A stretch of DNA of 41,305 bases. It comes from Bacteroidota bacterium. Lineage in GTDB: Bacteria > Bacteroidota > Bacteroidia > Cytophagales > Cyclobacteriaceae. The notes under the pieces were generated by a model. The model ran no database searches. It saw only the letters and a list, made by a program, of their open reading frames with translations, and had not been told where the DNA came from. The stretch is from positions 1 to 41,305 of the forward strand of contig JACZXH010000029.1 of assembly GCA_022571715.1 (NCBI GenBank), in the 5' to 3' direction. Shown piece by piece: positions 7,870-15,823 of this stretch (positions within the stretch are counted from its first letter, which is position 1; each line of letters starts with the position of its first letter). A program made the translations under genes and the position numbers.

Positions 7870-9076
7870 TTGTGTATGCTTTTTAATACTGATGCTACTT
7901 ACGGGCCTTACACCGACATTAGCTCAGGATAAACAAGTGTCAAAAGACAGCCTGAAAATCAATTTGAATATGGATGCAGTTTACAGTCGTCCGTTTCTTC
8001 AGTTTGGCAAATCTACAGTAGCTATTGGCGGATATATGGAAGTAAACAGCAATTATTTTGTAACCGACGGAATCACCGAGGGCCTGTCATTCCACATGCA
8101 AAGGCTGACTATATTCATGTCATCAACCATTAATCAGCGAATTAAATTTTTAACTGAAATTGAATTTGAAGACGGTACCAAAGAAATCAATATAGAATTT
8201 GCCGCACTGGATTTTGAGCTTCATCCGCTGCTGGTTGTAAGAGGAGGGATTATCATGAATCCGATCGGTGCATTCAATCAGAACCATGACGGCCCGAAAT
8301 GGGAATTTGTCGAAAGGCCACTGTCGGCGACTACGATCGTTCCTTCCACTTGGAGCAATGTGGGATTTGGATTGCATGGAAAATCATACCAGGGTAGCTG
8401 GGTATGGGCGTATGAAGCCTACCTGACCAATGGATTCGATGATACGATTATTGATAATGAGTTGGGAAAAACCTGGCTTCCTTCCACAAAAGAAAGTCCC
8501 GACAGATTTGAAGAAAGTTTTAATAGTACCCCCATGACCACGGTAAAAACCGCGATCAGGCATCGTAAAATTGGCGAAATTGGCATTTCGTGGATGGGTG
8601 ACGTTTACAATAAATTTAAGGAAGACGGAATAATCGTTGACAATAAACGAAGGGTAGATGTTGTAGCCGTGGATTACAATACTACCATTATGCAAAAATG
8701 GTACATTACCGGTGAGTGGACGTGGACGTTTATAGATGTGCCTGAGACCTATTCACAACAATATGGCAGTAGGCAAACCGGTGGATTTACTGATGTAGTA
8801 TATACAATTCTGAAGAAGCGTATGCTGGGCTGGGATAAGGCAAGGCTGAATGCTTCGATTCGTGGTGAATACGTTGACTACAACAGGGATACCTTCAATG
8901 AAACGGGGGGCAAAATCCATGACGAGGTATGGGGGATCAATACGTCGCTCAGCTTCAGACCTTCATTGCAAACGGTGATCCGAGCTAATTATGGATATTA
9001 TTGGGAAACCGACTTGCTTGGTAACCCACCATCAAAAACAGTCCGGGTACAATTCGGTTTTTCCAGTTATTTTTAA
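7841..9076 (+). CDS. Porin-like outer-membrane protein
   Basis: The start lies inside the 3' end of the Rieske gene (29-base overlap) and encodes a signal peptide cut near residue 28 (TLA/Q). The mature barrel of about 383 residues opens with the strand STVAIGGYMEVNSNYFVTDG and contains LVVRGGIIMNPIGAFNQNHD, matching phosphate-selective-porin-like proteins. It ends with Phe (VRVQFGFSSYF), as outer-membrane barrels do. It is the last gene of the di-heme/Rieske/porin operon. A porin coupled to redox lipoproteins suggests entry of a small substrate or ion for periplasmic oxidation or reduction; that is inference. It differs clearly from the porin at 4563-5795, so the two are not a recent duplication. 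Confidence 0.78.
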   Translation: MKIYISISPNCVCFLILMLLTGLTPTLAQDKQVSKDSLKINLNMDAVYSRPFLQFGKSTVAIGGYMEVNSNYFVTDGITEGLSFHMQRLTIFMSSTINQRIKFLTEIEFEDGTKEINIEFAALDFELHPLLVVRGGIIMNPIGAFNQNHDGPKWEFVERPLSATTIVPSTWSNVGFGLHGKSYQGSWVWAYEAYLTNGFDDTIIDNELGKTWLPSTKESPDRFEESFNSTPMTTVKTAIRHRKIGEIGISWMGDVYNKFKEDGIIVDNKRRVDVVAVDYNTTIMQKWYITGEWTWTFIDVPETYSQQYGSRQTGGFTDVVYTILKKRMLGWDKARLNASIRGEYVDYNRDTFNETGGKIHDEVWGINTSLSFRPSLQTVIRANYGYYWETDLLGNPPSKTVRVQFGFSSYF

Positions 9077-9150
9077 CGATCATTTTGTTATCGTCAAACG
9101 GCTCCAGTACACATATGGATAGAATTTCAAAGTAGGGAGAATAAAATTTT

Positions 9151-9158
9151 TACCTTTG
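9151..9158 (+). promoter_or_regulatory. Candidate -7 box TACCTTTG
   Basis: TACCTTTG fits TAnnTTTG and lies 37 bases upstream of the CDF-like gene. TTTC at 9125-9128 is a weak -33 candidate with 22-base spacing. Confidence 0.38.
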
Positions 9159-9195
9159 TGTGCTTTATTACGACTAATTTTCATAAACAATTGTA

Positions 9196-9885
9196 ATGCA
9201 AATATTGGAAAACATGCAATTAACACTAGGTAGTCGTACGCAGATAAAAGATAAATTGGTGCGTACAGCATGGGTGTTAAGCATCGTCACGATCTTTTAT
9301 AATCTTGCGGAAGGCGGTGTCTCCACGTTCTATGGCTTTCAGGACGAAACTCTTTCCTTATTTGGTTTTGGTGTGGATAGTTTTATTGAAGTGGTCTCTG
9401 CCATTGGTATTGCGCACATGATCTGGCGAATGAAACGTTCGCCTGTGGAAGATGCCGACCGGTTTGAAAAGCAGGCCTTGCGGGTTACGGGTATGTCATT
9501 TTACATCCTTACCACGGGCTTGATTGCGGGTGCGGGTATGAATATCTATGTGCAGGCCAGGCCAGAAACCACTGTGGTAGGCATTATTGTATCAATTGTT
9601 TCCATTTTTACTATGTATTACCTGTACCGGATCAAAATGAATACCGGGAAAGCCCTTCAGTCGGCCCCGATCATTTCGGATGCCAATTGTACAAAAACAT
9701 GTTTTTACCTGTCATTTATTTTGCTCTTATCAAGCGCTTTGTATGAATTATTTCACATTCCTTACATCGATGCGTTGGGAAGTATGGGAATTGCCTGGTA
9801 TGCATTCAGGGAAGGAAGAGAAGCGTTTGAAAAGTCTCGGAAAGGTTCATTGGTGTGTGCAGATGATTGTCATGTTGATAAATAA
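9196..9885 (+). CDS. CDF-like cation transporter membrane domain
   Basis: This 229-residue protein has about six hydrophobic segments and resembles the membrane domain of cation diffusion facilitators. The second segment carries GVDSFIEVVSA (Asp61 and Glu65), the place of the usual metal-site acidic pair. The fifth segment begins SDANCTKTCFYLS, where typical CDF proteins have an Asp-Ala-x-His-x3-Asp pattern; here Cys165 and Cys169 take those positions, and Asp162 is kept. The tail ends CADDCHVDK, adding further soft-metal ligands, and there is no full cytoplasmic CDF domain. CDF proteins export divalent metals by proton exchange; the cysteines hint at a soft metal. A start at 9214 is also possible. 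It stands alone between the redox operon and a lipocalin-like gene. Confidence 0.72.
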   Translation: MQILENMQLTLGSRTQIKDKLVRTAWVLSIVTIFYNLAEGGVSTFYGFQDETLSLFGFGVDSFIEVVSAIGIAHMIWRMKRSPVEDADRFEKQALRVTGMSFYILTTGLIAGAGMNIYVQARPETTVVGIIVSIVSIFTMYYLYRIKMNTGKALQSAPIISDANCTKTCFYLSFILLLSSALYELFHIPYIDALGSMGIAWYAFREGREAFEKSRKGSLVCADDCHVDK

Positions 9886-10411
9886 TTTTTGAGGTTTATG
9901 GTATTTCGAGCAATAAACTTTGAGCCTTGAGCCTTGAGCTTCTAAGCATGCTGTGTATCAAATTTCTCAATATTTTTTGGAATCGGGCTAATCATTGTTT
10001 TATTAATTTAAGAAATATTTTTACACACGAATTTCAGGGTAAATGATAAATTTTAATTAATAATCTATAATTCAATAGAATAGTGTAATAATAATTGCTA
10101 TTATACTCAGTTCTAATATTAAAGAATAATCAGATAGATGCAGTATAAAGCAGGCCATAGGATAATTGAAAACATAACGGGCAGAATGATTCAAAATAAA
10201 TGTAAGTGTTTGCTTTAATCGTCATAAAACATTGCAAAACCAAAAGGAGTATATTATAAATGGATTTCTTAATGGGAATAATGAATCACTTGAATTATTA
10301 AAGATTTATCCGGGTAATACGAATGCCCAACATATCATTAAAACTTATTACTCCAAGAATTTCAAAGCTGTTTATTGATTTAATTATAAGTTAAACATAA
10401 ATATCTAAATT
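9886..10411. other. AT-rich gene-free stretch with possible gene remnant
   Basis: The first part has a short tandem repeat of TGAGCCT (9921-9940). From 10190 to 10378 a frame of 62 codons without an ATG start reads through, including YIINGFLNGNNESLELL. That stretch weakly recalls the N-terminus of ECF sigma factors and could be a decayed fragment. The remainder is very AT-rich and probably includes the promoter of the lipoprotein gene that follows; no clear -7 box was found. Confidence 0.45.
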
Positions 10412-10927
10412 ATGAAAAATATAAGAATCATAATTTTCCTTTTAGTCACTGTATTGTTCGGTTGTAAACAAAAAACAAAGCAGGAGGAAACAAATAAGTT
10501 TAGTGGCCTATGGTCCTTGTACATCATGGAACAACAAGATTCAACGACGGGCAACTGGAGTGAATGGAGAAGCGGAATGCAAGGTTATATTTTGTATGAT
10601 GACAGAGACAATATGGCTCTTCACTTAACGACCAGGGGTTATCAAAATACCAATATCCAATTTCCAAATTTTGTTGATACAGTGTCCATTGAAGCGCTCA
10701 AACATCTAACTAACTCCTATGTGTATTTCGCAAAATACACTGTTATTGAGGAGGAAAATACTATCGAACATGCAAGAATTTCGCATTCAAATCCAAGTGA
10801 GTGGAATCAAGTTGTCAGAAGGAGGTATACTTTTATTGGCGATACCTTAATATTAATGCCAATAGAAGATAGAAATGCGGGATTGCGACTTAAATGGGTA
10901 AAAACATTAGTGTCTGACACAAAATAG
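10412..10927 (+). CDS. Small lipoprotein, lipocalin-like
   Basis: The protein (171 residues) has a clear lipoprotein signal with Cys18 in VLFGC. The mature part begins with a charged linker (KQKTKQEETN) and then KFSGLWSLYIMEQQDS, a Gly-x-Trp strand like the start of lipocalin-type barrels in Bacteroidota. Later strands include GYILYDDRDNMALHLTTRGY and RRRYTFIGDTLILMP, which together suggest a small beta-barrel that binds a hydrophobic ligand. It has no neighbour on the same strand to suggest a role. The lipoprotein call is sure; the lipocalin fold is a moderate guess. Confidence 0.65.
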   Translation: MKNIRIIIFLLVTVLFGCKQKTKQEETNKFSGLWSLYIMEQQDSTTGNWSEWRSGMQGYILYDDRDNMALHLTTRGYQNTNIQFPNFVDTVSIEALKHLTNSYVYFAKYTVIEEENTIEHARISHSNPSEWNQVVRRRYTFIGDTLILMPIEDRNAGLRLKWVKTLVSDTK

Positions 10928-11074
10928 TCGCCAATTCCGCCTGAACAATATCAGTTTGAGAGGTAAGCAGACGTTTGTCAGACTTGCAATTAAATATTGA
11001 AAGCCATATTTAGATTAGATGTAGAATTACACTAATAAACCAAGTTGGGTATTTATTAATTTATTTTTTAAGAC

Positions 11075-12808
11075 TTAACTCGCACAGCAGCTTAATTCAG
11101 CTATATCTTTGTGGAAAGTAATGGCAGCCAGCTTTATCCCTTCCGATAGTGTTAGATATGGGTGGAACGAATTTGCCAGATCTTCCACCGAAATACCGTA
11201 TTTAATTGCCAGACTTGCTTGCATGGCCAGTTCACCGCCTTCCGGAGCTACAATACGCACACCGAGAAGCTTATCCGTTTCAGGGTTGCGTATGAGTTTA
11301 ATAAAACCTCGCGTGTCCAGTGAAGCTTGCGAACGTGGCACTTCGGAAAGTGGTACTACTGACGTTTCGAAAGGGATGCCTGCTTCCTCTGCTTCTTTCT
11401 CATCCATACCGGCCCCTGCTACTTGCGGATCGGTAAATATCACCCAGGGCAAACCACTATAATTTGTGTCGATCATTTTACCTGAAAAAGCATTTTGGAT
11501 GGCAATTTTACCCTCATACGCGGCGGTATAAACAAAAGCAGGGGAGTTAGTACAATCACCTGCCGCATAAATGTTTGGCAGGCTCGTTTCCAGCCTTGCA
11601 TCAACCATGATATGTCCTTTCGATTCTAATTCAATACCGATGTCTTCCAGTCCAATACCATCTGTATTGGGCTTGGTGCCGGTAGCAACAAGGATATGTG
11701 TGGCTTCGAATGTTTTAAGTTGCCCGTTATGAATTGCTTCAACCATAATTTTATCATCCGATTTATATACCTTTCGAATGGTATTATTCAACTGAATATC
11801 GATACCATCATCTGCCAGGTGCTTGTGGAGTTCATTGGTGACATCCTGCTGCTGGGTGCGCAAAATCCTATCTGACCGGTGAACAATCTGCACCTTTGTG
11901 CCAAATCGGTTGTATGCCTGTGCAATCTCCAGTGCGATATACCCGGCACCTAATACAATAAGACTTTCAGGCAGCTCTTCAAGATCAAATATGGAGACAT
12001 GGGTGAGGTAATCCACTTCTTTTAAACCTTCATAATCAGGAATGTTGGTAGTCACGCCGGTTGCCAGGATGAATTTGAGTCCGGCGTAGGTTTCGTTACC
12101 TACACGTATGCTTTTTTCATCAATAAATTTTGCCCATCCTTCCACAACCTTTACGTTGCTGAGACCACCGATTATGTCCAGGTATTTCTTTTTCTGCAAT
12201 TCACCTACAAGCGTTTTCTTTTGTTGAATAATTTTTTTGTAGTCCCAATCCGGCTTTTTGGGAGTGATGCCTTCAAAAGGGGAGAAGGACGCTTTATGAA
12301 TACTTTCAGCTGCACGGATCAGATATTTTGAAGGTACACAGCCCACATTCACACAGGTTCCTCCAATTGGCAGGCCTGCATTAACCATCAGAGTAGATAA
12401 TCCCAGTTCTTCAGCCTGGATGGCTGCAGCAAAGGCGGCTGAGCCTCCGCCAATGATGATCAGGTCAAATAATTGCCCAGATTCCTCATTTTTACTACTT
12501 ATCGTGCTTTTATGTTCTTCAAAATAGCTGTTTGCGTCTGCTTCACCCTGCACCTGATAGCTGCCCATAGCGTTTATGGTATCAATGATGGCTTCCCTCG
12601 AAGTCTTCGAGGCATCGAAACGAAAATCTCCATTCCCTTCGGAGTGACTTACTTTTTCTTTAATAATACCATTCAGTGTGCTCACTTTTTTTTCAATACT
12701 AGTCGCGCAGTGGTCACACGTCATCCCTTTGATCTTCAATGTGATGGTTTCAATTTGCTCCTGGGAATTTTTGGATTTTTTCTTGTCTCCAAAAAGCTTA
12801 TTAAACAT
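11075..12808 (-). CDS. merA: Mercuric reductase with N-terminal HMA domain
   Basis: This 577-residue flavoprotein contains every signature of MerA, which reduces Hg(II) to Hg(0) with NADPH in the cytoplasm. An N-terminal HMA domain (residues about 20-90) has the ligand pair GMTCDHC (Cys31, Cys34). The FAD site is GGGSAA (120-125), the redox-active pair is GTCVNVGC (Cys152, Cys157), and the NADPH site is GAGYIALE. A Tyr in HPYLTLSEG and the C-terminal Cys574-Cys575 (LSCCAS) complete the mercury-handling residues that separate MerA from dihydrolipoamide dehydrogenases. The length matches one-HMA MerA proteins. It follows a secreted MerP-like gene by 17 bases, so both are probably one operon. 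No merR or merT is seen. Confidence 0.92.
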   Translation of the reverse strand: MFNKLFGDKKKSKNSQEQIETITLKIKGMTCDHCATSIEKKVSTLNGIIKEKVSHSEGNGDFRFDASKTSREAIIDTINAMGSYQVQGEADANSYFEEHKSTISSKNEESGQLFDLIIIGGGSAAFAAAIQAEELGLSTLMVNAGLPIGGTCVNVGCVPSKYLIRAAESIHKASFSPFEGITPKKPDWDYKKIIQQKKTLVGELQKKKYLDIIGGLSNVKVVEGWAKFIDEKSIRVGNETYAGLKFILATGVTTNIPDYEGLKEVDYLTHVSIFDLEELPESLIVLGAGYIALEIAQAYNRFGTKVQIVHRSDRILRTQQQDVTNELHKHLADDGIDIQLNNTIRKVYKSDDKIMVEAIHNGQLKTFEATHILVATGTKPNTDGIGLEDIGIELESKGHIMVDARLETSLPNIYAAGDCTNSPAFVYTAAYEGKIAIQNAFSGKMIDTNYSGLPWVIFTDPQVAGAGMDEKEAEEAGIPFETSVVPLSEVPRSQASLDTRGFIKLIRNPETDKLLGVRIVAPEGGELAMQASLAIKYGISVEDLANSFHPYLTLSEGIKLAAITFHKDIAELSCCAS

Positions 12809-12825
12809 GATGATACAGAACTAAT

Positions 12826-13188
12826 TTATTTATGATTTTTTTTGTTGTGCGGAGGCAGGATTTCAGCCGTAAATGTTGTTTTAGCCTCTATAGCTTTCAC
12901 AATATCTTCCGGATAAATCTTTTTTGAATTGTATTTGACTACGGCAATATCTCCCGGAAATTTCACTTCATTAAATGTGACTCCCGGAGTTTCAGAAAGT
13001 ACGTTACTTACGGTACTGGCACAACCGGCACAAGTCATTCCTGTTAATCGGATTTCTACACTTTTTATACTTTTATCCAGTATTGTCTGCGTGTCTTGCC
13101 TATTCTTCTGATCCGATTGCGCATTCAGTGACAACGCAACAAATAAGGCAATACTTGTGAAAATATAGGTTATTTTTCGTGGTTTCAT
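12826..13188 (-). CDS. Secreted MerP-like HMA protein
   Basis: The 120-residue protein has a signal peptide (residues 1-23, cut at NA/Q). It carries one HMA domain with GMTCAGC (Cys53 and Cys56), the exact metal-loop form of copper and mercury chaperones. It is the first gene of a two-gene unit with merA. In mer operons, periplasmic MerP captures Hg(II) and passes it to the membrane protein MerT, but no MerT-like gene is next to it here. I therefore call it MerP-like rather than MerP. It differs from the HMA protein at 1246-1605, whose loop is ACPFC, so the two may serve different metals. Its short positively charged tail ends in NKKNHK. Confidence 0.8.
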   Translation of the reverse strand: MKPRKITYIFTSIALFVALSLNAQSDQKNRQDTQTILDKSIKSVEIRLTGMTCAGCASTVSNVLSETPGVTFNEVKFPGDIAVVKYNSKKIYPEDIVKAIEAKTTFTAEILPPHNKKNHK

Positions 13189-13320
13189 AACTATGCAAAT
13201 CTTTAGGTTGACTAATATATATTTATAGAATTTACCATCTAAGTTTTATTGAACAATTAAGTTATCGAGTTAAAATTTTCTATTAATTTGTAATAATTCA
13301 CTTTATGTATCTTAGTAGTA

Positions 13321-13398
13321 CAGTGACCCTGATTTTTCCTCCCCCTACGCCCCCTCGAAGAGGGGGACATAGGTGCTGAAATTTGTCAGGGTGGTCCC
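13321..13398. repeat. Nested hairpin repeat (GC-rich, REP-like)
   Basis: The centre is a perfect hairpin, CCCCCTC (13350-13356), GAA, GAGGGGG (13360-13366). It is flanked by ACCCTGA near 13327 and TCAGGGT near 13386, which are inverted copies. The GC-rich core stands out from the AT-rich surroundings. A related arrangement occurs near 25971. It looks like a mobile intergenic repeat without coding capacity. Confidence 0.5.
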
Positions 13399-13655
13399 TT
13401 CAATATCCAATAATTAAATTTTGCATTTTTCCATGATACTTTACCAATCTCAATTATTGGTAGAACTGAATTATTGATTAAGTTATTCAAATCATCTTCT
13501 TAAAGGGCAATTTCAAATGCCATACTCGTTTTATTATTAAATATCTAAATGGTTAATTCTATTTTTTTAAATAGGGTGTCCCAAAGATGAAAACAGTAGA
13601 GAAATTGGTGCTATGTCAAATACTGTAGTTAATTGGCTTATCTGCAAAGCCATAT

Positions 13656-13990
13656 AGAGACCGGTAATGATTTTCCTTTGTCATTTTGTCTTGACACAAA
13701 ATGAACCAACCCCGAAAGGCTCCCTATGGGAAAAGTCAAGAACGCCCCAATGTTTTCAGCTAAACTTTCGTAGTTATGCCAGATGTTGGTAGCACTAAGG
13801 ACTTGAGGGAGGGTTTACCTTCGAATGATTCCTGTGGCTCACTGCGGGGCGTTCGATTACTGCCTGGAGGCAGTATTGGGGTTTTTAGTCCCGCGACAAG
13901 ATCACCTGAATGGTCGGAAAGGCAGGGGCCTTACGGCAGAATTTTATCAAATAATTCTAAGTGTTGCAAAGACGAAAACAGGCAGACAAG
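13656..13990. repeat. Bacteroidota-type intergenic repeat element with pseudo-coding frame
   Basis: The element begins near an inverted repeat, CATTTTGT (13682-13689), CTTGAC, ACAAAATG (13696-13703), followed by GC-rich, proline/glycine-codon-like sequence to about 13950. A frame at 13776-14015 encodes 79 residues but has no domain features. Low-complexity frames of this kind (including RGVRLLPGGSIGVFSPATRS) recur, to my recollection, as spurious proteins in Bacteroidota repeats. I therefore treat the stretch as a repeat, not a gene. Copy number cannot be judged from one window. Confidence 0.42.
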
Positions 13991-14142
13991 AGTAAAAAAC
14001 TTTAAAAATTGGTAAATCTGGTTCATTTAAAGGCTTAACCTAACTTAAAATATCTTTAGAAATTGCTTTTTTGTCCAAATATGAGCGTTTTTTTGTTGAT
14101 TTCAGTAATCAAGTACGAGCTATATTAACCAGCCAAATTTCA

Positions 14143-14613
14143 CTAATCTGTTTTTTCGACTCGCAATCCTACGGATATTATTTCAGGCAGGCTGTCATAT
14201 CTCATGTATTGCTGAAATGACAATATATATTTGCCGGAATCGGGGAAAGTGAAGTTGTCCAGCATGATTTGCTGGTGCTCGAAAATATCACCGGCACTGC
14301 TTTTTCCATTCGGGATCCCCATCTTTGGGTCGAATAAATTTATATTTATCAATTCTGATTTTAAATTGTTTTGGAGGGTATCCTTTAGGGTGTATCTGAT
14401 ATAAATATTGTAGTGTGGGTATTCGGAGGTGTTACGCAGATTGATGTAAACATTGTAACGCAAACCTGGTCGGGCGATATGGAAATCAAACGTTTTAATA
14501 TCGGAGGCACTCCAGATTCTGTTTTGAAAGTCTATATTATCTTCATAAACTCTGTTTGAATCACATCCTGAGAATAGTAAAATGGCTGTAAAAAGCCAAA
14601 TTATTTTATTCAT
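14143..14613 (-). CDS. gldH: Gliding motility lipoprotein GldH
   Basis: The ATG at 14613 gives a lipoprotein signal with Cys17 (LLFSGC). A longer frame would extend into the upstream gene. The mature protein has the GldH pattern: an opening DSNRVYEDNIDFQNRIW, the central strand RYNVYINLRNTSEYPHYNIY, then FDPKMGIPNGKSSAGDIFEH and a C-terminal GKYILSFQQYMRYDSL. GldH is an envelope lipoprotein required for gliding in Flavobacterium, and it also occurs in non-gliding relatives. It lies 13 bases after the RicT gene on the same strand, a pairing that recurs across Bacteroidota. Length (156 residues) is normal. Whether this organism glides cannot be told from one gene. Confidence 0.82.
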   Translation of the reverse strand: MNKIIWLFTAILLFSGCDSNRVYEDNIDFQNRIWSASDIKTFDFHIARPGLRYNVYINLRNTSEYPHYNIYIRYTLKDTLQNNLKSELININLFDPKMGIPNGKSSAGDIFEHQQIMLDNFTFPDSGKYILSFQQYMRYDSLPEIISVGLRVEKTD

Positions 14614-14626
14614 AAATACGGTGAAC

Positions 14627-15760
14627 TTACCAGTTATTTTTCTTTCGTCTAATTTTATTATACTTCTTTCTGGCGTTTCTGGATTTATCACTATATTTTT
14701 TGTCAAGTCGCTCCAAATCAGTATTGATTGCCCGTGAGATTCCCAGTTTCGAGTCCGTGTTTTCATAGAGATCTGAAGGAGTTTCACCCTGTTTGTTCAT
14801 TTCGAGTATTTCCATAACCCGGGTTGTATCTATTGCATGCCAGCTTGCTTCGCCCTCAAACCCAAACCACATTAGTTTTCTGAAAATATCGGTTTTCTGC
14901 AGTGTAGCTTGTCCCCGCATAGTCAGAAGAGGACCTTCCAGTGTTGGAATATCTTTCAGTGCATCCATATAGGTTTCCAGTTCGTAATTCAGGCAGCATT
15001 TCAACCTGCCGCATTGCCCGGCAAGTTTAGAAGGATTAAGTGATAGGTTCTGATATCTTGCCGCACTAGTTGTCACTGATTTAAAATCTGATAACCAGGT
15101 AGAACAACAAAGTTCTCTACCGCATGACCCGATACCACCCAGCTTGCCAGCTTCCTGTCTCAGGCTTATCTGCCGCATTTCTATGCGTATTTTAAATTCA
15201 GCGGCAAGCACTTTAATTAGCTCTCTGAAATCCACTCGTTCATCTGCCGAGTAAAAAAATGTTGCTTTCGTGTTGTCGGCCTGAAACTCTACATCAGAGA
15301 GTTTCATTTCAAGATTAAGCTCTGTAATTAATTCCCTGGTTCTGTAAAGGGTAGGCATCTCTCGGTTTTTGATGGTTTGGTATTTTTCAAAATCCTTCGG
15401 GCTTGCTTTCCGGTATATCTGCCTGATATTTTCATCATCTGAGATCCCTTTTTTTATCATTTGCAGCCTTACAAGCTCACCCTGCATGGCCACAAAGCCA
15501 AGATGATGGCCATTCGGCACATCCACAATTGCGGCATCTCCGGTGATTATATCAAGTTTTAAGGTATTACGAAAGAAATCTTTTCTTCCATTCTTAAATC
15601 TGATCTCTACAACATCAAAAACCTCGTACGGAGGCAGGTCCATGCCTGATAACCAGTCATACGTGTTCATCTTGTTGCACCCGCCGGTCGAACAACTGCC
15701 ATTGTTCTTACAGCCTGCTGCAATCAGTAAATCTCCGGAAGTGCATGTTGAACAACTCAT
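14627..15760 (-). CDS. ricT: RicT/YaaT-like PSP1-domain protein
   Basis: The protein (377 residues) contains the PSP1 domain (about residues 60-260). The conserved cysteine motifs GSCGRELCC and GQCGRLKCCLNYE are Fe-S ligands in the Bacillus RicAFT (YlbF-YmcA-YaaT) complex. A Cys-rich N-terminus (MSCSTCTSG and the following GCKNNGSCSTGGC) adds possible ligands. The C-terminal 80 residues are basic and low-complexity, ending RNARKKYNKIRRKKNNW. In Bacillus RicT affects RNA maturation and development; the role in Bacteroidota is not defined. The gene precedes gldH by 13 bases. A -7 box candidate is found at 15777-15784. Confidence 0.85.
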   Translation of the reverse strand: MSCSTCTSGDLLIAAGCKNNGSCSTGGCNKMNTYDWLSGMDLPPYEVFDVVEIRFKNGRKDFFRNTLKLDIITGDAAIVDVPNGHHLGFVAMQGELVRLQMIKKGISDDENIRQIYRKASPKDFEKYQTIKNREMPTLYRTRELITELNLEMKLSDVEFQADNTKATFFYSADERVDFRELIKVLAAEFKIRIEMRQISLRQEAGKLGGIGSCGRELCCSTWLSDFKSVTTSAARYQNLSLNPSKLAGQCGRLKCCLNYELETYMDALKDIPTLEGPLLTMRGQATLQKTDIFRKLMWFGFEGEASWHAIDTTRVMEILEMNKQGETPSDLYENTDSKLGISRAINTDLERLDKKYSDKSRNARKKYNKIRRKKNNW

Positions 15761-15776
15761 TTATTTATTGAACGTA

Positions 15777-15784
15777 CAAAGTTA
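15777..15784 (-). promoter_or_regulatory. Candidate -7 box TAACTTTG (minus strand)
   Basis: CAAAGTTA on the plus strand reads TAACTTTG on the minus strand, 16 bases upstream of the ricT start. It fits TAnnTTTG, but no good -33 box is present at the right distance. Confidence 0.33.
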
Positions 15785-15823
15785 ATAATACTGAAAGATA
15801 ACGAATATGACGATCAATTTAAA

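Larger units (their letters stand above)
13189..14142. other. Long gene-free region with several repeats
   Basis: No credible gene is found in these 954 bases. The part nearest the MerP-like gene should contain the mer promoter, but no canonical boxes are visible. A nested hairpin lies at 13321-13398, a 9-base inverted repeat (CCAATAATT at 13407-13415 with AATTATTGG at 13452-13460) follows, and a longer repeat-like element occupies about 13656-13990. The region marks the border between the metal island and the gldH/ricT core block. Confidence 0.6.

Noticed and set aside
13776-14015. 79-codon plus-strand frame in the mer-gldH gap
   Set aside because: It lies in a repeat-like element, has no domain or signal, and resembles spurious translations of intergenic repeats.
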